Source of the DNA: Chloroflexales bacterium ZM16-3
GTDB taxonomy: Bacteria; Chloroflexota; Chloroflexia; Chloroflexales; Chloroflexaceae
Direction: 5' to 3'
Assembly: GCA_004138175.2 (NCBI GenBank)
Contig: RYFE02000009.1
Location: forward strand, 1 to 64,000
Length of the DNA stretch: 64,000 nucleotides
Under the pieces are notes generated by a model. The model did no database searches, was not told the DNA's origin, and saw only the letters and a program-made list of their open reading frames with translations. The position numbers and the translations under genes were made by a program. Positions 52,058-61,528 of the stretch are shown one piece after another; the first letter of the stretch is position 1; each line of letters opens with the position of its first letter.

Positions 52058-52245
52058 ACTCAGTTGTCTCCATAAAGTAAAGAGGGCCAGGCGCGGGGGT
52101 GGCGGGGGCAAGTGGCCCCGGCTGCTGCATTGATGCTCATAAGAGATCATCGCCCATCCTGCGAGAAGATCGCCTCCTTATTCTTTGTCAGCCCGCACCG
52201 CGAGCCCCCTCTCCTATTATTCAGGAAGAGGGGGCTCGCGGTGTC
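52058..52245 (+). ncRNA. Candidate structured non-coding RNA
   Basis: About 188 nt between a perfect promoter and a strong hairpin. Long-range pairing is visible: AAAG-TAA-GAGG (52074-52085) with CCTC-TTA-CTTT (52173-52186), and inside it CGCGGGGGTGGCG (52092-52104) with CGCCCATCCTGCG (52151-52163; two single-base bulges and G-T pairs). The inner part holds GGGGC-AAGTG-GCCCC and GCATTGATGC hairpins. A 17-bp stem (CACCGCGAGCCCCCTCT, 52196-52212, with 52227-52243) closes the 3' end but has no T-run. No match to SRP RNA, tmRNA or RNase P signatures is seen. 6S RNA has similar size and rod shape but is not demonstrated. Confidence 0.45.
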
Positions 52246-52454
52246 GGCTAGGCACGTGACAACGCTGGATCACCACATTGTCGCGGCGCCCCAGCATCCG
52301 CTTGTCACACGATTAATACACAACTGATACAGAGTTGCTACAGAGTACCCATAGATTACCCCAGGTTGTGACGGTACAATTGCTGACACAGGGTTCTTGT
52401 TCCACCAGTAAGCAGAAGATCTGACAACCTGTAGGACATTGAAGAGGTACACCC
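52246..52454. other. Leader region of the DUF4388 gene
   Basis: AT-richer stretch with no recognised gene. GAGGT lies 8 bases before the next start codon. It may belong to a transcript reading through from 52058 if the hairpin is leaky. Confidence 0.35.
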
Positions 52455-53114
52455 ATGGGGCTTGAAGGTAAACTGAACGATATGCCAGTGCTGGATCTGC
52501 TACGTGTCTTCCAGCGTGGCGCAAGCAGTGGCAAGCTGTCTGTCTGGACTGAGGCTGCTCACGCGATTGTGTGGTTTCAGGATGGACAGGCCGTAAACGC
52601 CGTGGTGCTGCGACGATCCGACCTTCGCCCGCTGTTTGTTGGTGAGCATGCGATCTCCGACCTCTTCACCTGGCACGATGGCAATTTCCGCTTCGCGGAG
52701 GGGGATACTCCCACCGGCTACGCGATGACGGTCACGCAGCCTACGAACGCGTTGATCATTAAGGCGCTTCAGCAGCGCGCTGTCGCGCTGGATCGTCGGC
52801 CCGCAGATGATCTCACGATGCAGACTCCGGTGGTGATCATGACTCAGATGGCTGGCGTGAACGAGAATATCCACATGAGCGTCGAGGAGTGGTATGTGCT
52901 GACCCACATTGGGCAGCAGGCCACGATCGAGCAGTTGGTTAACGCATCCGGGCTGCCCGCCGAGCGCATCTTCTTGGCCGTGCAGCATCTGATCGACTCT
53001 GGCCTTGTGATGCGTGCGCCGCTGGCCAATCTGCCGCCGCGCCAGCCCGCCGCTGCCTCAGACGCGAACCTGACGCGGGCGATCCGGCGTCGTCTGCAGC
53101 AGATCTCCGCTTGA
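52455..53114 (+). CDS. DUF4388 (PATAN-type) domain protein
   Basis: 219 residues. Starts MGLEGKLNDMPVLDLLRVFQ, the typical opening of DUF4388, a domain of about 95 residues found in signalling proteins of Chloroflexota, Deltaproteobacteria and Deinococci and often tied to two-component or gliding systems. The rest has a helix-rich segment resembling a degenerate winged helix (VEEWYVLTHIGQQATIEQLVNASGLPAERIF) and a short basic tail (RAIRRRLQQI). No enzymatic motif. Preceded by the promoter/ncRNA region and followed by a strong terminator. Confidence 0.82.
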   Translation: MGLEGKLNDMPVLDLLRVFQRGASSGKLSVWTEAAHAIVWFQDGQAVNAVVLRRSDLRPLFVGEHAISDLFTWHDGNFRFAEGDTPTGYAMTVTQPTNALIIKALQQRAVALDRRPADDLTMQTPVVIMTQMAGVNENIHMSVEEWYVLTHIGQQATIEQLVNASGLPAERIFLAVQHLIDSGLVMRAPLANLPPRQPAAASDANLTRAIRRRLQQISA

Positions 53115-53228
53115 GGTCAGGACGACCCTCACCCCCAGCCCCTCTCCCCTAAGGGGTGAGGGTTGTCCGGCGGCAAACGGTCAAGCAGGTTTGAACCTTG
53201 TCTAAGGATTTCAGGATCTGCTCTATAA
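53115..53228. other. Short intergenic spacer
   Basis: Contains ACCCCCAGCCCCTCTCCCCT followed by its partial inverse AAGGGGTGAGGGTTGT, a weak hairpin. No gene. Confidence 0.3.
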
Positions 53229-53271
53229 AAAGGCCGACGCGACACGGGATACCCGTGTCGCGTCGGCCTTT
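53229..53271 (+). terminator. Terminator after DUF4388 gene
   Basis: Perfect 20-bp stem (AAAGGCCGACGCGACACGGG and complement), loop ATA, flanked by an A-run and by TTTG. It works in either direction. Confidence 0.8.
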
Positions 53272-53346
53272 GTTTGATAAGACAATGCTTGCTGCGATCA
53301 TGCTAAACTGCCAGGATGTGGCTCTTCACGGCGGGATGGCGCGCCC

Positions 53347-55215
53347 GTGACTCGCGCTCCCCTCCGCGTCCTGCTGGCCCAGCTGCCGGTGCCCAGCAGC
53401 CCGGCGCTGAACACGCCGCTGGCCGCAGGCTACCTGAAGGCATATGCTGAGGCCCAGGGTTTGGGCGGGCGGGCGGACATCCAGATCCTGCCCCGCACGG
53501 TCGCCGACCACGCCGGCGACGCGGCTCTGGTGGCGGCGATTGTGGATCGCGCGCCCGACCTGCTCGGATTCTCGCTCTATACATGGAACAGCGAGCGCTC
53601 GCTGGAACTGGCTCGCCGCGTCAAGCAGCGCCTACCCGGCCTGATCGTCGTCGTTGGCGGCCCCGAGGTGCAGGCCGACAACGCCTGGGTGCTCGACCAC
53701 CCCGCCGTGGATGTGGCGGTGATCGGCGAGGGCGAGCAGATCTTCGCCGAGCTCCTATTGCAGATTGCAGATTGCAGATTGCAGATTGGGTCTAATCTGC
53801 AATCTACAATCTACAATCTGCAATCTGCAATCGACCTCTCGGCCATCCCCTCGCCCTACCTGGCTGGCCACCTAAAGCTGTCGCCCGACGGCATGCAGAT
53901 GGTCGAGGTCTCGCGCTGGTGTCCCTACGCCTGTAGCTTCTGCCTCTACGGGCGGAACATGGGGCCACGGCTGGGCAGCCGCTCCTTCAGCCTGGAGCGG
54001 GTGCTGGCCGAGATCGCCTGGGGCAAGGCGCGCGGCGTGCGCCAGATCCACTTCGTCGAGGCCAACCTGAACCTGCTGCCGATCTTCTGGCCGCTGATGC
54101 GCGCCCTGGCCAAGACGAACGCCGACCGACAGATCACCTTCTACGCCGAGCTGCGCGGCGAGCACCTCTCTGCTGAGGCGGTGGCCGCCCTGGACGCGGC
54201 CAACGTGCGGGTGGTCGAGGTTGGCCTCCAGACGGCTAACCCCGCCGCGTTGCGCGCCTCGTACCGCAAGACCGACCTGGCGAAGTGGGCGGCGGGCACG
54301 CGCAGGCTCTATGCGGCGAACATCGAGGTGCTGCTCGACGTGATCCTGGGCCTGCCGGAGGACGACGCGCCCGGCGTGGCCGAGACCCTGGCCTTCATCG
54401 AGCGCGAGTCGCTCGGCCCCTACGACATCTTCGTGCTCCAGGTGCTGCCGGGCACGGCGCTGCGCCGCGAGGCCGCCCTCCACGGGCTGACCTTCCAGGA
54501 TCGCCCGCCCTACTACGTTCTCGGCACCAGCCGCCTGGGCTACGCCGAGCTGCGACGGCTGCGCCGCGAGCTCAAGCTGGGCGCTGGCCTTGACCCCGAC
54601 GAGGTGGAGGGCATGCCCGCGCCGCACGAAGATGCCCTGACGGCAGGCGGCAGGCAGCAGGCGGCAGGCTACATATCGCGTATCACCCCTAGAGATATTC
54701 AGGTATCGGAGTATCGGCTATCGGCTATCGGCTATCGGCTATCGGCTCACGTTGACCTCATCCTCCCCGCCGATCAGCTCGATGCCATGACGCCGCTGCT
54801 GGCCGAGTGGATGCAGGCCAACCCAAGTATAGTGTTTGATATTTACCTGGAGGGGCGGGGCGAGCCGCCGACGCCGGGTGTGTTGCGGGACTGGCGGGAT
54901 GGGCTGCCCTATACGCCGGGCTACCTGGATCGGGTGGCGGCCTACGCCAACGAGCTGGCCGAGCCGGGCCACCTGCGGGCGGGGCTGCGGCTGTGGCTGG
55001 TATTGCCCTGGGTGTCCCAGGTAGAGCCGAGGGAATATGCAGGTGTGGCGGGGCTGATCTGGCGCTACGAGCTAGTGGCGGGGCAGGAGCTGCCGCTGGG
55101 CGCGTGGCGCACGGCGGGCGGGGCGGGGATCGCCCTGGCGGGCGCGGGGGCCGAGTCGCTGGAGAAGGCGCGGGCCTGGGCTGCGCAAGAGGGGCGGATG
55201 ATCTGGGCAGGGTAG
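53347..55215 (+). CDS. B12-binding radical SAM protein
   Basis: 622 residues from GTG 53347. N-terminal cobalamin-binding-like Rossmann domain (residues 6-135: LLAQLPVPSSPALNTPLAAG, DLLGFSLYTWN, VVVGGPEVQA, VIGEGE), then a radical SAM core with the 4Fe-4S ligands C192, C196 and C199 in CPYACSFCLYG, and ILGLPEDDAPGVAETLAFI. The C-terminal region (about 470-620) is not recognised. Related to BchE-like and other Elp3/MiaB-fold methylases or rearrangement enzymes. Substrate unknown. Two heptamer repeat blocks are carried in frame (residues 137-161 and 432-468). Possible separate promoter after the terminator at 53229. Confidence 0.85.
   Translation: MTRAPLRVLLAQLPVPSSPALNTPLAAGYLKAYAEAQGLGGRADIQILPRTVADHAGDAALVAAIVDRAPDLLGFSLYTWNSERSLELARRVKQRLPGLIVVVGGPEVQADNAWVLDHPAVDVAVIGEGEQIFAELLLQIADCRLQIGSNLQSTIYNLQSAIDLSAIPSPYLAGHLKLSPDGMQMVEVSRWCPYACSFCLYGRNMGPRLGSRSFSLERVLAEIAWGKARGVRQIHFVEANLNLLPIFWPLMRALAKTNADRQITFYAELRGEHLSAEAVAALDAANVRVVEVGLQTANPAALRASYRKTDLAKWAAGTRRLYAANIEVLLDVILGLPEDDAPGVAETLAFIERESLGPYDIFVLQVLPGTALRREAALHGLTFQDRPPYYVLGTSRLGYAELRRLRRELKLGAGLDPDEVEGMPAPHEDALTAGGRQQAAGYISRITPRDIQVSEYRLSAIGYRLSAHVDLILPADQLDAMTPLLAEWMQANPSIVFDIYLEGRGEPPTPGVLRDWRDGLPYTPGYLDRVAAYANELAEPGHLRAGLRLWLVLPWVSQVEPREYAGVAGLIWRYELVAGQELPLGAWRTAGGAGIALAGAGAESLEKARAWAAQEGRMIWAG
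53756..53832. repeat. Inverted heptamer array inside the radical SAM gene
   Basis: Four TTGCAGA units on the left face ATCTGCA/ATCTACA units on the right with a short spacer GGGTCTA. It encodes LQIADCRLQIGSNLQSTIYN, in frame, between the B12-binding and radical SAM parts. Confidence 0.85.
54642..54748. repeat. Second repeat block inside the radical SAM gene
   Basis: Four GGCAGGC/GGCAGCA units followed 40 bp later by TATCGGC units repeated five times. It encodes AGGRQQAAGY and SEYRLSAIGYRLSA, in frame. Unlike the other blocks the two arrays are not complements. Confidence 0.75.
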
Positions 55216-55238
55216 GGGCGCATCACGATGCGCCCCTC
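55212..55238. repeat. GTAGGGGCG-type palindrome
   Basis: GTAGGGGCGCATCACGATGC followed by GCCCCTC. Same ends as at 17.48, 20.90 and 39.36 kb with a different core. It starts at the stop codon of the radical SAM gene. Confidence 0.65.
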
Positions 55239-55255
55239 CACCACGATTCAAAAAT

Positions 55256-55293
55256 AAACAGGAGGGACGCAGCGCGCTGCGTCCCTCCTGTTT
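55256..55293. terminator. Bidirectional terminator
   Basis: Perfect palindrome with 19-bp arms (AAACAGGAGGGACGCAGCG and complement), with T-run on one side and A-run on the other. It separates the convergent radical SAM and symporter genes. Three TGGCTCAG units follow at 55297-55323. Confidence 0.8.
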
Positions 55294-55326
55294 TCAGTGG
55301 CTCAGTGGCTCAGTGGCTCAGTGTTC

Positions 55327-57024
<1,698 letters not shown>

Positions 57025-57051
57025 GGGAATGGCTCCTTCGCCTAGTCAGAT

Positions 57052-57345
57052 CTACTCGTGAACGTCGAACTTCTTGTCGATCCCATCCATCAGCACGGCG
57101 TACACGAAGATCTCAATGACGAAGACGATGATCGCGCCCTGCTGCACCATCCAGAAGGGGAAGGGCACGCCGCCGATGTTCACACCGCCCAATGGCCCGG
57201 CGAGCAGATACCCGAGACCGAACGAGACGAACGCCCAGATCGCCAGCAGAATGCCGATAAGCTGGATGTTCGCCTTCCAGTAGCCGATGGCCCGCTCCTC
57301 ATCCGCCTTGGCAGATGAACTCTTCCGCGCTGAGCTTGATTGCAT
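57052..57345 (-). CDS. DUF4212 small subunit of the symporter pair
   Basis: 97 residues from ATG 57345 (GGAGG upstream). Two membrane helices (LIGILLAIWAFVSFGLGYLL and FWMVQQGAIIVFVIEIFVYA) and a C-terminal cytoplasmic stub DKKFDVHE, the conserved DUF4212 (TIGR03647) layout. This small protein is almost always encoded directly before an SSS-type symporter, as here, and probably forms part of the transporter. Confidence 0.9.
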   Translation of the reverse strand: MQSSSARKSSSAKADEERAIGYWKANIQLIGILLAIWAFVSFGLGYLLAGPLGGVNIGGVPFPFWMVQQGAIIVFVIEIFVYAVLMDGIDKKFDVHE

Positions 57346-57603
57346 TCCGCTCCTCCTTTGAGCCAATACCTTGCAGACGCTCCAGGTTGCGCCTGCCACC
57401 TGCCCCCTCGCCTGTCACCTGACATCAGGGTCGTGTGCGGGGAAGGTCGCGCCGCGCCATGGCGGCTCGCCGACGGTTCCAGATACGGGGGCTATAGGTT
57501 AGATATCACGGTGATATCAGAGTATCAGGGGTTTTTGATCTCAGATTAAGGTTTCTGTAAAGTTTCGGTAAAACCTGTGGGCAGTATGGGAGATCTCGAT
57601 GCA
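57346..57603. other. Intergenic region between symporter pair and DHp-like gene
   Basis: No gene seen. It should hold the promoter of the DUF4212-symporter operon on the minus strand. Contains a TATCAC-like repeat (GATATCACGGTGATATC, about 57501-57517), a 17-bp palindrome that could be an operator. Confidence 0.35.
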
Positions 57604-57644
57604 TGCACACAGGCCCTGCCGCATTGCGGCAGAGCCTGTGTGCA
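57604..57644. terminator. Hairpin terminator
   Basis: Nested arms TGCACACAGGC/GCCTGTGTGCA and CTGCCGC/GCGGCAG with loop ATT, 29 bp beyond the stop of the DHp-like gene on the minus strand. Confidence 0.6.
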
Positions 57645-57672
57645 ATCGGGTATATGGGGCAGATCTGCGCGA

Positions 57673-57933
57673 TCAGCGCTGCTTCTGGCCCTCGCTGTAG
57701 CGCTTCAGGTGAACGACCGTGCGGCTGAGCTGGCGCACCGCCTGGTGCATCTGCTCAAAGATTGCCTCGTAGTCCTCCTCGGAGATCGGATCGTCGTCGT
57801 CGGTGAGCCGCTTGAGCTGGTTGCCCAGCAGGCTCACCGGGTTGTAGATCTCATAGATCAGGGTGTCGATAACCTGCTCAGGGAGCAGGTTATCCCACTG
57901 CTGCGGATCCTGCCGGACGGGCGGCTCGCTCAT
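57673..57933 (-). CDS. Small DHp-like protein, no phospho-acceptor His
   Basis: 86 residues from ATG 57933, overlapping the S9 peptidase stop (ATGA). An acidic N terminus precedes a long two-helix stretch whose first part, IYEIYNPVSLLGNQLKRL, matches the histidine kinase H box HEIRNPLSLI pattern except that Tyr replaces His, and the second helix YEAIFEQMHQAVRQLSRTVV fits the DHp second helix. There is no ATPase domain. It may be a dimerisation or decoy partner of a kinase (inference). Translationally coupled to the peptidase, which is unexpected. Confidence 0.6.
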   Translation of the reverse strand: MSEPPVRQDPQQWDNLLPEQVIDTLIYEIYNPVSLLGNQLKRLTDDDDPISEEDYEAIFEQMHQAVRQLSRTVVHLKRYSEGQKQR

Positions 57934-59981
57934 GGTGCGGTCTCCTGGCAGTAGCGGTGAAACCATGCAAGTGTGCGGCGCATATGGTCGGCGCGATGGT
58001 CGGGTTCACCGGCGCGGGTCAGCTCGTGGCCCTCGCGCGGGTAGCGCACAAGCTCGACGACCTTCTTCTGGCGGCGGAGGATGGCGAAGAGCTGCTCGGC
58101 CTCGCTGATCGGCACGCGGTAGTCGCGCTCGCTATGGAGCAGCAGCAGCGGCGTATTGATCTTGTGGGCGTGGGCCAGTGGCGAGTGATCCCACAGCTCC
58201 TCGTAGAGCTCCCAGGGGTAGCCGCTGAACTCGATCTCGATCAGCTCGTGGGCGTCGCTGGTGCTATGCTCGGTGAGCAGGTTGTACACGCCCCGCGCGG
58301 ACACCGCGCAGCGGAAGCGGTCGCTATGGCTGATCAGCCAGGTTGTCATATAGCCACCGTACGATCCACCGGTCACGGCGATGCGCTCGACATCGACGTG
58401 GCCGCGCTCGATCAGGAGATCAATCCCCGCAAGGATATCGTTCTGGTCGGCCTCGCCCCAGTTGCTGTGGATAGCGTCGCGCCACTGCTCGCCATAGCCG
58501 TCGCTCCCGCGCGGGTTGCAGAAGAAGCAGATGTAGCCTGCGGCGGCGGTGGTCTGCCACTCGTGCCACATGGAGCGGAAGCTTGGCCCCCACATCACAT
58601 GGGGGCCACCATGGATATGAACGGCCAGGGGGTACTGCTTTTTTGGGTCGAAGTCGGGCGGATAGATCACCCAGCCCTGCACCTCGGCCCCATCGGGCGC
58701 GGCATAGCGGATCTCCTCGGTTGGCATGATCAGGCGCGTGTCGAGGAGGCGCTGGTTGATGCTGGTGATCTGTCGCTCGCCGCCATCCTTCGCGCGCACG
58801 TAGAGGTCGCAGGGGTTCTCGGGCGTCCCGGCGATAAAGGCGAGCGTGCCGTCGCGGGCGACAGAGAACTCGCTGACGATCCGCGTGCCGCCCACCAGGG
58901 TCTCACCGTTGCGGAAGGTTGGCGTGCCAGGCATGCCGATCGCATAGATATGGGCGTCGCCCTGCCAGCTAGCCAAAAACATCACCCCCTGGCCGTCGGG
59001 CTGCCAGTGGAACTGCTCAATGTCGAGGTCTGCGTGTGCGGTGAGATCCTCTGGCTCGCCCCCGGCGGCGGGGATGATCGCCACCTGGCTGCCCTCGGCA
59101 AGCAGGCGATCCTCACGCAGGCGGCGGAAGGCGATCTGCGTGCCATCGGGCGAGGGCTGCGGGTCGAAGTAGGAGTGTCCGACCGCAGTGAGGGTCTGCG
59201 GCGTGCCACCATCGGTGGGGACACGCAGGACATCATAGTAGGCGAAGAGCGAGTCGGCCTCTGGGTCGCGGGTGGCGGTGGTGAGCAGGCTACCGCCATC
59301 AGGCATCCATGCTGGCGCAGCGTGGTGCAGGTCGCCGTGGGTGATGCGGCGGGCGGCGGCGGGCTGATCAATATCGCCCTCGGGAACATCAATAAGGTAG
59401 ATATGGCGGCGACGATCATCGAAGAAGCTCGTGCCGCTACGGTAGGGCAGCCGCGTCACGACGCGCGGGTCGTGACGCTGCTCCTCGTCGTGGTCGTGCT
59501 GCTCTTTGGCCTGCTTTGCGGCCCAGGCGTCGGCGGGCGACTGCGGAGCCTCATCTGCATCTTCGCGGTGCCGCTCCTCCTCGTTCACGAGGGAGAGGCA
59601 GGCGATGGTTCGCCCATCCGGGCTCCATGCTGGGTCGCTCGCCCCGTTGGGCAGCGCGGTGAGCTGCTGGGCCTCGCCACCATCGAGGCGGATCAGATAG
59701 ACCTGGCCGGCCTTGTCATCGCGCGCGGAGACGAAGGCGAGCCACCTCCCATCTGGGCTCCAGCGCGGCTGCTGATCCTGGTGGCGACCGGCGCTGAAGC
59801 GGCGGGCTGGGCCGCCTTCCACAGGGGCCAGGTAGATAGCGCGGCGGTAGTCGTTGGCCGTGCGATCTACCATCACCTGCACAAAGGCAACATGGCGACC
59901 GTCGGGGCTGAGCCGCACATCCTCCAGCCAGGCCATATCGTAGAGGTCATTGACCGTGAATAGCGTTCGGTTGCTTGCCAC
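57930..59981 (-). CDS. S9-family prolyl oligopeptidase/acylaminoacyl peptidase
   Basis: 683 residues. N-terminal beta-propeller of WD-like repeats (SPDGRHVAFVQ, WSPDGRWLAFVSARD, WSPDGRTIACLS), C-terminal alpha/beta hydrolase with oxyanion HGGPHVMWG, nucleophile Ser in GGSYGGYMT, Asp in HSERDYRVP and His in REGHELTR. It cuts short peptides, probably in the cytoplasm (no signal peptide visible). About 50 charged residues (EEERHREDADEAPQSPADAW) lie inserted within the propeller (about 135-180). Start at ATG 59981, downstream start at Met16 is possible. Confidence 0.93.
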   Translation of the reverse strand: MASNRTLFTVNDLYDMAWLEDVRLSPDGRHVAFVQVMVDRTANDYRRAIYLAPVEGGPARRFSAGRHQDQQPRWSPDGRWLAFVSARDDKAGQVYLIRLDGGEAQQLTALPNGASDPAWSPDGRTIACLSLVNEEERHREDADEAPQSPADAWAAKQAKEQHDHDEEQRHDPRVVTRLPYRSGTSFFDDRRRHIYLIDVPEGDIDQPAAARRITHGDLHHAAPAWMPDGGSLLTTATRDPEADSLFAYYDVLRVPTDGGTPQTLTAVGHSYFDPQPSPDGTQIAFRRLREDRLLAEGSQVAIIPAAGGEPEDLTAHADLDIEQFHWQPDGQGVMFLASWQGDAHIYAIGMPGTPTFRNGETLVGGTRIVSEFSVARDGTLAFIAGTPENPCDLYVRAKDGGERQITSINQRLLDTRLIMPTEEIRYAAPDGAEVQGWVIYPPDFDPKKQYPLAVHIHGGPHVMWGPSFRSMWHEWQTTAAAGYICFFCNPRGSDGYGEQWRDAIHSNWGEADQNDILAGIDLLIERGHVDVERIAVTGGSYGGYMTTWLISHSDRFRCAVSARGVYNLLTEHSTSDAHELIEIEFSGYPWELYEELWDHSPLAHAHKINTPLLLLHSERDYRVPISEAEQLFAILRRQKKVVELVRYPREGHELTRAGEPDHRADHMRRTLAWFHRYCQETAP

Positions 59982-60214
59982 AGGTTATCCCTGATTTAGA
60001 GTCGCGGATGGTACACCGGGGTGATACTGGGACGCGCATTGGCTGGTATTGTATCACACCGGCTCTCGGTTGCGCAGGCAAAATGTGTGCGTCTCACCTG
60101 CTCTTCGCATGGGCTACCATTCAGAAAAACTACCCTTATCAATTACGATCCCTCATAAAATAATTTGAAACGTAGCAAGATCGTGCAAAATCTGCAAGAT
60201 GTGCCTTGATAAGC
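59982..60214. other. AT-rich intergenic region
   Basis: No gene seen. Notably lower GC than the rest of the window. It should contain the peptidase promoter on the minus strand. Confidence 0.35.
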
Positions 60215-60243
60215 TTGACAACGCGGTTGAGGGGATTTATAAT
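60215..60243 (+). promoter_or_regulatory. Perfect consensus sigma-70 promoter
   Basis: TTGACA (60215-60220), exactly 17 bp, TATAAT (60238-60243). It drives the tandem HTH gene through a leader of about 260 nt. Confidence 0.78.
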
Positions 60244-60249
60244 CTGTGG

Positions 60250-60509
60250 TATTAGAGCTGTATCGGTGTTGAGGGTGCTGTAGGAGGTGATTTCTTTATT
60301 GATCACCCCATCACAGGCGTGAGGCGTAAGGAGAACCAGAAGATGGTAACTGTCTCTGCTGCAACATGTTATGCGTGATGCGTGATGCGTGACGCGCGAT
60401 CAATGATTGAATAAATCACCCTCCCTAATTATGGCTGTGAAGCCTGGCACCCAGATACCGACCAGAATTCTTCGTTTACGTTCAAGATATCATAGAGGAG
60501 TGATCGAAA
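60250..60509 (+). promoter_or_regulatory. Long leader of the HTH gene
   Basis: Untranslated leader with a hairpin GGTGAT...ATCACC (about 60287-60304), and three GTGATGC heptamer units (about 60370-60390). No known riboswitch recognised. It ends with GAGGAG before the HTH start. Confidence 0.45.
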
Positions 60510-61235
60510 ATGTCCATGAATGGATCGTACCCTGAGAAGTTGCCACTTTCTGTGCTGCTCTTCCACGCCGCGATGGAGCGTGACCTGTCGATCAGCGACT
60601 TTGCTGAGGCTCTGGGGGTCGGCCCGATCTCACTCCGCCAGTTTATCCTCGGCAAGACGCAGCGCCCGCGTCAGAAGACGATCGATCTGATCGGCGAGAC
60701 GCTGAGCATACCGTCCGACGACGTGCGCCGACGTATGGATCTGCTGCCCGAGGCAGCGCCGAAGTTTAATGAGTGGCTTGAGGCGCAGATCGAGGGCCGC
60801 TTCTCGCGGGCCAAGCTCACCCGCGAGACGAAGATCAGCGACGGCGCGCTGCGCAACTATCTGAGCGGCCAGACGCTGCCCGACTCAGATCAGGCCCGGC
60901 GGCTTGTCGAGGTTCTTCAGGTCGATGGCCTACAGCTAGCAGGCTTGATTGTGTCGAACCAGGTGGTCGAGAGCGGCGGCGCTGTCGCCGAGCCTGATGC
61001 ACCCGCTGCGCTCGAAGCTCCGCCCGTTAGCGCGCCGACCCTCATCGGCGAGTCGGTGACGATGTCACCTGTCTCTGCCGAGGCTCCCGCCGCACTGGCC
61101 ACAGCCTCTGTCGCCGCGCCGCTCCCCGCCAGCGGCTCCGATGAGGATCATCTGCTCCTGCTTTGGCGACGCCTCCACCCCCAGGGCCGCCGGGCGACGG
61201 TTCAGTACATCGCCACGCTGCTCGCCGAAGGGTGA
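60510..61235 (+). CDS. Tandem XRE-like helix-turn-helix protein
   Basis: 241 residues from ATG 60510. Two consecutive helix-turn-helix-like domains: residues 12-66 (SVLLFHAAMERDLSISDFAE, ALGVGPISLRQFILGK) and about 80-140 (RFSRAKLTRETKISDGALRN, LSGQTLPDSDQARRLVEVL). A disordered Ala/Pro-rich linker (about 150-208) leads to a final helix LLLLWRRLHPQGRRATVQYI. The tail looks like a protein-binding peptide. Probably a DNA-binding regulator. It sits behind a perfect promoter and a long leader, and a strong terminator follows at 61257. Confidence 0.78.
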   Translation: MSMNGSYPEKLPLSVLLFHAAMERDLSISDFAEALGVGPISLRQFILGKTQRPRQKTIDLIGETLSIPSDDVRRRMDLLPEAAPKFNEWLEAQIEGRFSRAKLTRETKISDGALRNYLSGQTLPDSDQARRLVEVLQVDGLQLAGLIVSNQVVESGGAVAEPDAPAALEAPPVSAPTLIGESVTMSPVSAEAPAALATASVAAPLPASGSDEDHLLLLWRRLHPQGRRATVQYIATLLAEG

Positions 61236-61256
61236 TCGCGGACGATACGAAAGGGG

Positions 61257-61310
61257 CGGAAGACGCGAAGGCGGAGGGCACAACTGCGCCCTCCGCCTTC
61301 GCGTCTTCCG
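61257..61310. terminator. Hairpin terminator after the HTH gene
   Basis: Perfect 23-bp stem (CGGAAGACGCGAAGGCGGAG at the left end) around an 8-base loop, 21 bp after the HTH stop. Confidence 0.75.
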
Positions 61311-61329
61311 CAACACGCGCCCGGTGTGG

Positions 61330-61440
61330 CGTCGTCCGGCGGCTGAAGCCGAGGGCTAAGGTCTGCGAAGGCCGCCGACGCGGCCTGACTGAGGCCGCGT
61401 CGGCGGCCTTCGCAAAAAAAGAGCCGAGGGCTTCAGCCCC
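61330..61440. repeat. GGCTGAAGCC-type repeat with long palindrome
   Basis: CCGGCGGCTGAAGCCGAGGG at one end, a 22-bp perfect inverted repeat (61365-61386 and 61392-61413; GCGAAGGCCGCCGACGCGGC), then an A-run and GAGGGCTTCAGCCCC. Related to 2.5-2.64 kb. Confidence 0.7.
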
Positions 61441-61528
61441 ACGGCGGCGGTGCTGGATGACAATGACGTAGCCCTACGTCGTGATCCAGTGGTTGCGTTT
61501 GGCCTGTAGCCATGTTAGAATCGGGCTT

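Noticed and set aside
52058-52245. 6S RNA, SRP RNA or RNase P as the identity of the structured RNA
   Set aside because: No conserved SRP tetraloop region or RNase P core was seen. A 6S-like rod is possible but the central bubble is not convincing, so it was left unnamed.
53756-53832. Heptamer blocks as mini CRISPR repeats
   Set aside because: Units are 7 bp and contiguous, with no spacers. They form inverted arrays.
57957-59963. 668-residue open frame on the plus strand
   Set aside because: Antisense to the S9 peptidase, which has all catalytic motifs. No recognisable family on the plus strand.
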